From NCBI RefSeq assembly GCF_001761485.1, contig NC_090774.1, positions 1,550,001 to 1,614,000 of the forward strand: a stretch of DNA of 64,000 nucleotides, written 5' to 3'. Of the stretch, positions 10,377-18,673 are shown piece by piece; within the stretch, counting starts at the first letter, position 1, and every line of letters begins with the position of its first letter. The translations under genes and the position numbers were made by a program. This DNA is from Yarrowia lipolytica. Lineage: Eukaryota > Ascomycota > Dipodascomycetes > Dipodascales. The notes below the pieces were generated by a model that worked only from the letters and a program-made list of their open reading frames with translations, did no database searches and was not told the DNA's origin.

Positions 10377-10812
10377 CTACTCGGAGGCAGGCTTCTCATC
10401 CTTGATACCCTGGGTTAGTTTTGCAATTGTCGTGATCCTTGACTGCTCAATCAGTCGAATTTCTCATCTTCCATCTCTCCAATCATGTTCTCCACATATC
10501 AATACTACTCACAAGAATGGTTCGGCCAGTGTACCAGACGGAAACGCCCATGGAGACGGCGAAACAAGCGTAGAAGGGGTACAGCAGGAACTTGGATCGG
10601 GGGTGTCGCTTCCACAGAGCCACGTTGGGCTGGGACTGGAAGAGCTTCTGGTTCTTGATGACGTTGTTCTGGGTTAGTAATGTGGTGACACACGCCGCGC
10701 AAAAAGGCCGCACAAAAGCCACAGCCCGCTAAACGGGACGTGCTCAGAACACTGGCGGTGGATCTGTCGGGTTTCAACGCCTCGTTTCGCGTTTATCGGT
10801 ACTCACGACCAT
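10377..10812 (-). CDS. COX7: Cytochrome c oxidase subunit 7 (three exons)
   Basis: This is a small single-span subunit of mitochondrial complex IV. Reconstructed exons on the minus strand are 10812-10807 (ATGGTC only), 10668-10513 and 10409-10377, giving 64 residues. Both introns begin GTGAGT and end CTAACCCAG, and the frame is kept across both joins. The product starts MVNNVIKNQKLFQSQPNVAL and continues with WKRHPRSKF, LYPFYACFAV and a closing GIKDEK. These match the yeast Cox7 pattern (VIQLQKIFQS, RHPRSALYLYPFYA, IRGIK). The hydrophobic part spans about residues 27-52. The 6-base first exon and 11-codon last exon mean that simple open-frame calling finds only the middle exon with wrong ends. 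Confidence 0.92.
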
Positions 10813-11512
10813 TGTGATATGTAGTGATGGATTTGGTGGTACGTCTGAGCTTACTTAAAATCGAATGTTTGCAAGCGGCCAATCAGGCTCGGTTCAAACC
10901 CAACCTTGCGCGTAAAATAGGGTCCTGCGTATAACACAGACTGCAGTATTGCCTGATCCAAGGCGCTTTGAGTTCAGCTTTGGGAGAAGCTGTTGGAGAT
11001 GAGTGGATGGAATTTGTGGTGTCATATTTTTTACATAATCATGATATTATGTAATCGGAACAGGGACAGACATTCAAATGTTCAACCACTCGCAAGGGCG
11101 TAACAGTGCAGAAACCAAAGCTATTGTTCACGTGATACCCTTAGTTCTTCAAACGTACACTCATACATACCTACAGTATACATGCCACAAGTACAAGTAC
11201 AAGTATCGGCAGCGTTCCAAAGCAAGTCCCTGTGATCTACTGTACAGTATCGTAGTGCTGGGTGTGTTTTGGGTATGTATGGTCAATCAAGGCCTATAGA
11301 CTTGCTGGGCTGTACGATGACCATTACCACATTGATTGTGTTTCCGATAACATTTTTATTGATAAATAGTTAGTATGTATTGCTCTCCCTGAGCCTGTGC
11401 TCTCCCTGAACCTGTGCTCGGGTATCTGTATCTCACTGAGGCTCTCAGACCGCTATACTGATTGCCCCTCTCGCACGCTCTGTCTCTTGCCTTCACTTTG
11501 GCTCCCGCCTCA
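10813..11512. other. Intergenic region between COX7 and the RING gene
   Basis: No gene seen. It holds the COX7 promoter and the 3' end of the RING-finger gene. ACAAGTAC repeats occur at 11187-11205. Confidence 0.5.
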
Positions 11513-12574
11513 CTAGCTTGAGAAATACCCCTCGCTATCACTGCCTCTGGAACCGTTAATATGTGCATCCACAACTCTCGTGAATGTCTTCTCATCTCCA
11601 TTGGCTACCCCAATGGTTAGTTTGGTAGGCTCGACCGTGATCCACTTGATCGCATGTCTTACCCCCAGACTGATATCTGGAGTCTCTACCGGAGGAACAT
11701 GCTCACTTGGAGGCGAGTTTCTTCTCGGGGGTCTCTCAATCATCACACGCTCAGGAATATGTCGCCTAGAGGGACGTGCGTCGTGGAACTCCTCGGTAGG
11801 AGTCCTTGGTGCATAGTGCGAATCTGGAGCATCGTGGTATTGTTCTGTGTGTTCTGTAGTGTCACTCACCGCACGGATGGAAACCTCCACGCGATGGCGA
11901 TAGTAAGACTGCATGATGATGTGGTTGATGGTGGTTCCCCAGTCGAGATAATGTCGCTGACCCTGTCTATCGAGCCAGTGTATATTTCCAGGCACTCCGT
12001 ACATCATTTCTGAGCCTGAATCTGACAACTCATCTGAATCAAAGCCGCCTTCATGGGTCTCAATATCCAGAGCTGAAGCCAGAGAGGCGTCGAATTGAAA
12101 GTCGCTGCCATCTTCGCTATCTGAAAAGAGGCCTGGAAGCATCGAGTTGTGTATCGACAGATCTCTCTTGTATTCTTCCGTTTGTCTTTGCATGAGTTCG
12201 TCGTACTCTGCTTTCCTGGAGGGGTCTGTTTCGATTATAGCTGCAATTATGGCCTTGGATATACCTGCCGCTGCATGTGAGATATGGGGCTTCTTGTGAC
12301 ACTCCTTCCGACACGAAGGACAGGTGTTGACCTTGGTGAACCAGGTCGAGATGCAATCATAGCAGTAAGAGTGCCCACACTCCAGCACACACGGCAGACA
12401 CATGAGTTCCTGGCACACGATACATGTGACTGAATCGGCGATTTGCGATAGCAGAGACACACATTGTGTTTGAGTCTGTGTTAGTTAGATCCGATATCCA
12501 GACGTAGCTGCTAGCGGTGCCGGTGTACTCACATAGGCCCTACTCAACGCTGTCACGTTTAAGTTGTCGGACAT
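11513..12574 (-). CDS. RING-finger protein, probable E3 ubiquitin ligase (two exons)
   Basis: Exons are 12574-12533 and 12475-11513, joined by a 57-base intron (GTGAGT to CTAACTAACACAG) at a codon boundary; total 334 residues. A C3HC4 RING lies near the N-terminus at about residues 28-66: CIVCQELMCLPCVLECGHSY, then CYDC and CPSCRKEC. This arrangement usually binds a ubiquitin-conjugating enzyme. The rest is acidic and Ser-rich (about 125-180) with a Pro/Arg/His-rich stretch (about 220-275) and no other domain I recognise. The large exon alone has no ATG before the RING, so the upstream exon starting MSDNLNVTALSRAY is needed. The partner or target is unknown. Confidence 0.82.
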
Positions 12575-12952
12575 GTCAGCTCTGTGACGTTGGCAGTGGT
12601 TGAAGGGAAGGAGAACGAGTCCGTCGCTTGGATCGTCTGTTTCTGTTAGTAAATAGTGCTTGGGTGCTCTCACAACACTTTTTTGGCGTCACGTTGCAGA
12701 TAAAGCAGGCCCGATGCAAGGTGGAGAAATATTTAAGGTTGTGTGCCTGTCGCGTAATTATAGACACTATAGAGGTGTCAAAGTCAGTACTTACTTAAGT
12801 AGACACAAAACGAAAAGGGACCTGCAAAAACACTCTCGACCTTGTATTGTCTCACTCATAGCACATCGTCACAGAACGCCCATCTACTTCGAGCACAAAA
12901 ACACCTCCAGGATACCTCCAAACGAATACCAGCATCGCGATACCTCTCCATC
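12575..12952. promoter_or_regulatory. Divergent promoter region of the RING gene and an unknown gene
   Basis: 378 bases lie between two divergent starts. On the minus strand a GTGAGA...TACTAACAG stretch at about 12646-12676 looks like an intron in the 5' leader of the RING gene, but it is only about 31 bases long, which seems too short to splice. Confidence 0.4.
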
Positions 12953-14365
12953 ATGGGCCGAAAGTTCAAACACGCCCCCCAAGCCCGTGCCGATCGACCT
13001 GCTGATTCTCCAGCAGCAAATACTTCTTTTGGAAGTGACGCTGGCAAGGCTATCCCTGGACATTCTGAGGTTCGAGTGGACCCTGTGTCTGGAGATAAAC
13101 GCCGTCGGCGGCCACAGTGGATGACGCGTCTGCGCAACAACCCAGCCAATGTCGTGGAACAAGATACCAGCGATAGCGATGGCAGTTTCAGCCACTCCAA
13201 GCATATTGACGACGATACCCGCGATGACGACGACGACGAAATTGAGATAATGACGCCTCGCAACGTCAGCAGCGAGATACCCCGTTCCTCTGTCTTCCGA
13301 CGAGTCAGCACTGAGGTTGTGCCTGCACCCTCTTCTCCCGACGACTACCAGCGCAAGGTCAGTGGTGACAAGCCCAGAAAGGTCACCTTTGACAGTTCGC
13401 CCACTAGTACCAAAAAGACGGTCGTGGCTGCCAAGAGCATTCTCAAAAAGCCCGAGCCGGAGCCCTATGCTGTCATGTTGCCCCTGACACCCACACGGGT
13501 GCTCAATCAGGAACAGCCAGTGGCCTCCATTTCTACTACGGCAGAAACCCATCCTAGTCAGTCGAGCAGAGGTTCTAGCCGGCCTCACCGCCTGCATTTG
13601 CCTCGAAGACCCAGCCGGTCCAGCACCTTGGATTCGGTGATGGGCAACGCCCCGGTCGCAGAAGCGACCCGGGCTGACAAACCACTTCAGGTGACAGTTG
13701 ACTCGTCCTCTTCGGAGTCATCGCCAGAGGCCCCCACCAGCTCCCTGGCCAAGGAGATTGCGAGGGAGCTGGTCAAGGAAGTCAAGCTGCTCCAGCCTGC
13801 GCCTCTGCTGCCTTCACGCCCTCAGGGCTCGCCGCCTGTGTTGTCACTCGACACGCCGGCTGAATCAAGCCCCAGTCAGAGCCATGCTCATCGAACCGGC
13901 CGTCTTAGTGTCCGCCGTCGCCAGCAGGCCTGGAGACAGCGTCGGGTAGTTCGAAAGGCCATTCGGACCGACGCCTACGTGGACAAGATTGTCGACGAGA
14001 TTGATGGGCAGGAAAGCAAGCCCGAGGGTCCGACTTCCGAGCCGGTCTCGGAGTCGACTTCATCCCCTCGGGTTGACGGGAAAGCGCCGTCTTTCTACTG
14101 GGACCCCTCTGGGGCCTTTGAATTCTACACTTCCGCGCAGTGGTGGGAACATCTGCGGGATCGAGCCAACTCGGCCAACGACGGGTCTCGGTCTTTTCGA
14201 AAGCAGCTATTTCTGAATGTGGATGGTGCTGCTATGTGGCTACATGCGACCGTGACTGGGTGTGTATCTCGAGTTCGGTCTCGATGCGAGTCTGTGATGG
14301 CGCTAGTTTCCCGAATTCAGGCTCGATTCGGGTGGTATTCGGATGGCGGAGCAGTTCCAGCGTAG
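12953..14365 (+). CDS. Unknown Ser/Pro-rich basic protein with PP1-docking-like motifs
   Basis: A 470-residue protein of no family I recognise. The ATG at 12953 (MGRKFKHAPQ) is the first in a long open frame that extends upstream without an ATG. Most of the chain is low in complexity: Ser, Pro, Arg and acidic clusters, including DDDTRDDDDDEIEI near 85. Residues 143-146 read KVTF, preceded by PR, fitting the RVxF motif that binds protein phosphatase 1, and residues 162-165 read SILK, the second PP1-binding motif. A more ordered C-terminal part (about 385-470) contains FYWDPSGAFEFYTSAQWWEH and cysteine- and arginine-rich segments. A PP1 regulator role is inference only; short motifs occur by chance. 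Confidence 0.7.
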   Translation: MGRKFKHAPQARADRPADSPAANTSFGSDAGKAIPGHSEVRVDPVSGDKRRRRPQWMTRLRNNPANVVEQDTSDSDGSFSHSKHIDDDTRDDDDDEIEIMTPRNVSSEIPRSSVFRRVSTEVVPAPSSPDDYQRKVSGDKPRKVTFDSSPTSTKKTVVAAKSILKKPEPEPYAVMLPLTPTRVLNQEQPVASISTTAETHPSQSSRGSSRPHRLHLPRRPSRSSTLDSVMGNAPVAEATRADKPLQVTVDSSSSESSPEAPTSSLAKEIARELVKEVKLLQPAPLLPSRPQGSPPVLSLDTPAESSPSQSHAHRTGRLSVRRRQQAWRQRRVVRKAIRTDAYVDKIVDEIDGQESKPEGPTSEPVSESTSSPRVDGKAPSFYWDPSGAFEFYTSAQWWEHLRDRANSANDGSRSFRKQLFLNVDGAAMWLHATVTGCVSRVRSRCESVMALVSRIQARFGWYSDGGAVPA

Positions 14366-15710
14366 AGGACTTCATATACGAGTAGAGGTGCAGGTACATA
14401 CTGGTAGCTACATGGGAAGATATAGGGCGGATATAGATAATGATGAGTATATACTCTTGTGGCTGTGTGGCTCGGCAATTGGTGGGATCCTTTTCACCCC
14501 AGCTTCAATGGCATCTGTCATCTGCTGCTTTGGGAAGGTGCAGAACATGCTGGGTACTGTATAGTGTGCCTGGGAGTGTGGGAGGTAAATTGGGTCCCCA
14601 TAGACTAAGTGTGAGACAGAGGACACGACAAGTACACACATCGAATGGGGACTATAGGCATTGATCCTAATAGCAGCAGTTTCACACTAGTGTAGTGGAA
14701 AAGTAGTGTCTCAGGAGTCACGAGGGCGGCGCTATAACGTAGTTGTATGTATGGGTGCATTGAGACGGGCGTTTAGTGTGTCTTTCTGTCACTTGAAATT
14801 TCCGGCCCTCCAATCTGGGTTCTGTAAGATCGAGACAAGCTTTGTGCAGGAGGGTGTTGAGTGTCACTATACGACCTGTACGAAAAGATACGGGGTGGGG
14901 ACAGGTCTGGAGCACATTGGGGCAGTAGTGTAGTGTGGGGTGCGGTGGTACGGTGGGCGGTTTTGGAGACGTTGAGCACGGACTCCAATATGGCAGTCTG
15001 GGAGGCTCAATTGAGTGGGTCGTGGCGTTCACATACTCGCGACGATTGGTCTACGGTGCTCCAACAAGACCGCCGATACTGCAGACGGTGCATTACTTAC
15101 CCGTGTCGACTGAGAGTCTACTTGGTACTTGGCCCTGTGGCTAAGCAGTATTTGAGCAACAATGCAATGCAGTGGCTGACTCGGTTCCAGATCCCCTTGC
15201 CCCGATGTGTGGAAGCGTTGTTTTTGGGGCAAGGGCATGTGGGGGCTGCATCATACTGTGGCTGGGGCCGTTGGAAGAGCCGTCGGCAGTGAGCCTGAGT
15301 CGCTTCTCGGGGCCTTATCCCCCCCGCCTCTAGGTCAGCGGCGGCGGAAGTGTCGTACTCAGCTCGCCTGTACAGTATGACGTGACCGAATAGCCTCTGG
15401 AAGGTTGGAGAAGTACGGTGCAAAAAAAAGTTGCAAAATTTCATTTTAGCGTTCGATCCGACGTGGCAGTTGGACAATGAATCGATGGAGACATGATCAT
15501 GGGCAGAAATAGAAGGTCTCCGTGTTCAATGGCAGTACCAATTGAGCAACAGACGGGTCGACAGGCGGCGGGCACACCATCCGCCCTCCACATGGCGCAA
15601 TCGTCAGTGCAGCGATTCGTACTCGGATTGCATCATGTTGCACCGAAAGTTGGGGCCCGCACGTTGGAGAGGCGAGGAGCCAGGGTTAGCTTTGGTGGGG
15701 TCCTTTGTTG

Positions 15711-15717
15711 TCACGTG
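15711..15717 (+). promoter_or_regulatory. TCACGTG site upstream of MET6
   Basis: TCACGTG is the sequence bound by the Cbf1-Met4-Met28 complex at sulfur-metabolism genes in budding yeast. It sits about 255 bases before the MET6 ATG, a plausible place. CACGTG is expected by chance many times in 64 kb, so the location rather than the motif gives the support. Confidence 0.5.
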
Positions 15718-15889
15718 GCATCAGCGAATGGCGTCCTCCAATCAGGGCCGTCAGCGAAGTCGGCGTGTGATAGTGCGTGGGGAGCGAATAGAGTTTCTGG
15801 GGGGGGCGGCCCAAAACGTGAAATCCGAGTACGCATGTAGAGTGTAAATTGGGTGTATAGTGACATTGTTTGACTCTGACCCTGAGAGT

Positions 15890-15899
15890 AATATATAAT
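15890..15899 (+). promoter_or_regulatory. TATA-like element of MET6
   Basis: AATATATAAT lies about 75 bases before the ATG and is followed by a pyrimidine-rich leader. This fits the core promoter of a strongly expressed gene. Confidence 0.5.
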
Positions 15900-15970
15900 G
15901 TGTACGTGTCCCCCTCCGTTGGTCTTCTTTTTTTCTCCTTTCTCCTAACCAACACACAAACTAATCAATC

Positions 15971-18241
15971 ATGGTCCTTTCATCTGTCCTTGGTTTCCCC
16001 CGAATCGGTGCCAACCGAGAGCTCAAGAAGATCACTGAGTCCTACTGGGGCCAGAAGGCCTCTGTCGACGAGCTGTTCAAGGTCGGCAAGGAGCTCCGAG
16101 AGATCAACTGGAAGAAGCAGAAGGATGCTGGCGTCGACATCATCCCCTCCAACGACTTCTCTTTCTACGATCACATTCTCGACCACTCCCAGCTCTTCAA
16201 CGTGATCCCCGAGCGATACGCCAAGTACAACCTGGCTCCCATCGACACCGTCTTCGCCATGGGCCGAGGTCTGCAGCGAGACAACGTTGACGTCCCCGCC
16301 CTGGAGATGGTCAAGTGGTTCGACTCCAACTACCACTACGTCCGACCCACCTTCACCAATGCCACCGAGTTCAAGCTCAACGGCCAGAAGCCCGTCGACG
16401 AGTACCTTGAGGCCAAGGCTCTCGGTATCGAGACCCGACCCGTTCTCATTGGTCCCGTTTCCTTCCTTGCCCTCGGTAAGGCCGACACTGACTCTCTCGA
16501 CCTCGAGCCCATCACTCTCCTCGAGAAGCTCCTCCCCGTCTACACCGAGATCCTCCAGAAGCTGCACGCTGCCGGCGCCAAGACCGTCCAGATCGACGAG
16601 CCCGTTCTTGTCCTTGATCTGAACGAGAAGGTCCAGGCCGCTTTCAAGACTGCTTACGAGTACCTTGCCAAGCAGAAGGACATTCCCGAGATCACCATTG
16701 CTACTTACTTCGGTGATGTTCGACCCAACCTCAAGGCCATTGAGGGTCTCCCCGTTGCTGGATTCCACTTTGACTTTGTCCGAGTGCCCGAGCAGCTCGA
16801 GGACGCCATCAAGCTTGTTGGTGACGACAAGACTCTGTCTGTCGGTGTCATTAACGGCCGAAACATCTGGAAGACTGACTTCGCCAAGGCCATCAAGGTC
16901 GTTGAGCAGGCCAAGGAGAAGCTCGGTGACCGAGTTGTCGTTGCCACCTCCTCTTCTCTCCTCCACACCCCCGTTGACCTTGCCAACGAGCACAAGCTGG
17001 ACCCCTCCATCAAGGACTGGTTTGCCTTTGCCACCCAGAAGCTCGGTGAGGTTGTGACCGTCGCCAAGGCTGTTTCCGGCGCTGACGTCAAGGCTGACCT
17101 CGAGGCCAACGCCGCCTCTATCAAGGCCCGAGCCGAGTCTCCCATCACCTTCAACAAGGAGGTTCGAGACCGACAGGCCCAGATCAACGAGGAGTGGAAG
17201 AACCGAAAGTCCGCCTTCCCCCAGCGACTCGAGGCCCAGAAGAAGCACCTCAACCTGCCTCTCTTCCCTTCCACCACCATTGGTTCTTTCCCTCAGACCA
17301 AGGATATCCGAATCAACCGAAACAAGTTCACCAAGGGCGAGATCACCGCCGAGGAGTACGAGAAGTTCATTGAGAAGGAGATCCAGGATGTTGTCAAGTT
17401 CCAGGACGAGGTTGGACTCGATGTGTACGTCCACGGTGAGCCCGAGCGAAACGATATGGTCCAGTACTTTGGTGAGCGACTTAACGGTTACGTTTTCACC
17501 CAGAACGGATGGGTCCAGTCTTACGGCTCTCGATACGTTCGACCCCCTATCATTGTCGGTGATATCTCTCGAGCCCGACCCATGTCCGTCAAGGAGTCTC
17601 AGTACGCCCAGAGCATCACTAAGAAGCCTATGAAGGGTATGCTTACCGGTCCCGTCACCTGTCTGAGATGGTCTTTCCCCCGAGACGACATTTCCGACAA
17701 GGACCAGTCCGAGCAGCTTGCTCTTGCCCTCCGAGACGAGGTTCTTGATCTCGAGAAGGCCGGCGTTTACGTCATCCAGGTCGACGAGCCTGCTATCCGA
17801 GAGGGTTTCCCTCTCCGAGACGGCCCTGCCCGAGACGACTACCTTAAGTGGGCCGTTGATTCTTTCCGAATCTCTACTGCCGGCGTCGAGGACTCTACCC
17901 AGATCCACTCTCACTTCTGCTACTCTGACTTCAACCCCTCCACCATCGTCTCTCTCGATGCTGATGTTGTTTCCATTGAGTTCTCCAAGAAGAACGAGCC
18001 CCAGTACCTCAAGGACTTCGCTTCTTACCCCAACCAGATTGGTCTTGGTCTCTTTGATATCCACTCTCCTCGAGTTCCTCCTCAGGAGGAGTTTGAGCAG
18101 CGAATCGAGGAGATTCTCAAGTTCATCCCCAAGGAGAAGGTCTGGATCAACCCCGACTGTGGTATGAAGACCCGAAAGTGGGAGGAGACCAAGAAGCAGC
18201 TCACCAACATGGTCAAGGCCATTGAGAAGTTCCGAAACTAA
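15971..18241 (+). CDS. MET6: Cobalamin-independent methionine synthase
   Basis: The enzyme transfers a methyl group from methyltetrahydrofolate polyglutamate to homocysteine to make methionine in the cytosol. The 756 residues agree with the family (about 765). The start MVLSSVLGFPRIGANRELKK is typical of the N-terminal barrel. Zinc and homocysteine ligands are visible in the C-terminal barrel: IHSHFCYSDF (His and Cys) and NPDCGMKTR (Cys), with the substrate loop TIGSFPQTKDIR near 436. Codon use is strongly biased to the preferred set (CGA, GAG, AAG, and C- or T-ending codons), pointing to high expression; the same bias creates a long but meaningless antisense open frame. A TCACGTG site lies upstream. 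Confidence 0.97.
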   Translation: MVLSSVLGFPRIGANRELKKITESYWGQKASVDELFKVGKELREINWKKQKDAGVDIIPSNDFSFYDHILDHSQLFNVIPERYAKYNLAPIDTVFAMGRGLQRDNVDVPALEMVKWFDSNYHYVRPTFTNATEFKLNGQKPVDEYLEAKALGIETRPVLIGPVSFLALGKADTDSLDLEPITLLEKLLPVYTEILQKLHAAGAKTVQIDEPVLVLDLNEKVQAAFKTAYEYLAKQKDIPEITIATYFGDVRPNLKAIEGLPVAGFHFDFVRVPEQLEDAIKLVGDDKTLSVGVINGRNIWKTDFAKAIKVVEQAKEKLGDRVVVATSSSLLHTPVDLANEHKLDPSIKDWFAFATQKLGEVVTVAKAVSGADVKADLEANAASIKARAESPITFNKEVRDRQAQINEEWKNRKSAFPQRLEAQKKHLNLPLFPSTTIGSFPQTKDIRINRNKFTKGEITAEEYEKFIEKEIQDVVKFQDEVGLDVYVHGEPERNDMVQYFGERLNGYVFTQNGWVQSYGSRYVRPPIIVGDISRARPMSVKESQYAQSITKKPMKGMLTGPVTCLRWSFPRDDISDKDQSEQLALALRDEVLDLEKAGVYVIQVDEPAIREGFPLRDGPARDDYLKWAVDSFRISTAGVEDSTQIHSHFCYSDFNPSTIVSLDADVVSIEFSKKNEPQYLKDFASYPNQIGLGLFDIHSPRVPPQEEFEQRIEEILKFIPKEKVWINPDCGMKTRKWEETKKQLTNMVKAIEKFRN

Positions 18242-18613
18242 GCGGAATCCTACTGCGTTTAAAAACTGTATATTTCAGATGTCAACCATCTGTTTTATTT
18301 ATTAGTGATGTCAACCGTCACCATAACTTATTCAACATATAATGTAAATACATCAACTGATTGTAACACACGCACTATACAATGTACATACTGTAGCCGT
18401 TAGATCTTCATGCAGCGCATATTTCACAGCACTGCATATTTCATAGCATTGCAACTATTATTAATAGCTCTCCAGCTATTAATGAACCCCACAAAATGAG
18501 GGTGAAATGTCTTGCTGGAAGATGGTGGCAACAAGACGCCTGAGGATCAAAACCATTGCTGCCAATGTGTTCAATTGATGCAATTTGTTGGTTTAATAAG
18601 ACACGACGTGATG

Positions 18614-18673
18614 GAGCGTCGTCTTCACGGACCGAGCGTCGTCTTCACGGACCGAACGTCGTCTTCACGGACC
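18614..18673. repeat. Three-copy 20-bp tandem repeat
   Basis: A unit of GAGCGTCGTCTTCACGGACC is repeated three times head to tail, with one base changed at the start of the third copy (GAA for GAG). It lies in non-coding DNA after MET6. Near-identity suggests recent duplication. Confidence 0.9.

Larger units (their letters stand above)
14366..15970. other. MET6 upstream region, no gene seen
   Basis: 1.6 kb without a convincing coding region. Short open frames around 14860-15290 have the composition of non-coding DNA. The right end is the MET6 promoter. Confidence 0.5.

Noticed and set aside
12646-12676. Second, upstream intron in the RING-gene leader
   Set aside because: Donor and branch-acceptor words are present, but the interval is only about 31 bases, shorter than the other introns here.
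14861-15292. 143-codon open frame in the MET6 upstream region
   Set aside because: Codon use differs from neighbours, it is rich in Trp, Arg and Cys, and it has no domain; likely chance.
15980-18064. Long open frame antisense to MET6 (also antisense to the carboxylase beta, IVD and acyl-CoA synthetase genes)
   Set aside because: Strong codon bias on the coding strand removes stops from one antisense frame. The predicted proteins are Leu/Val/Gly/Ser-rich with no family likeness.
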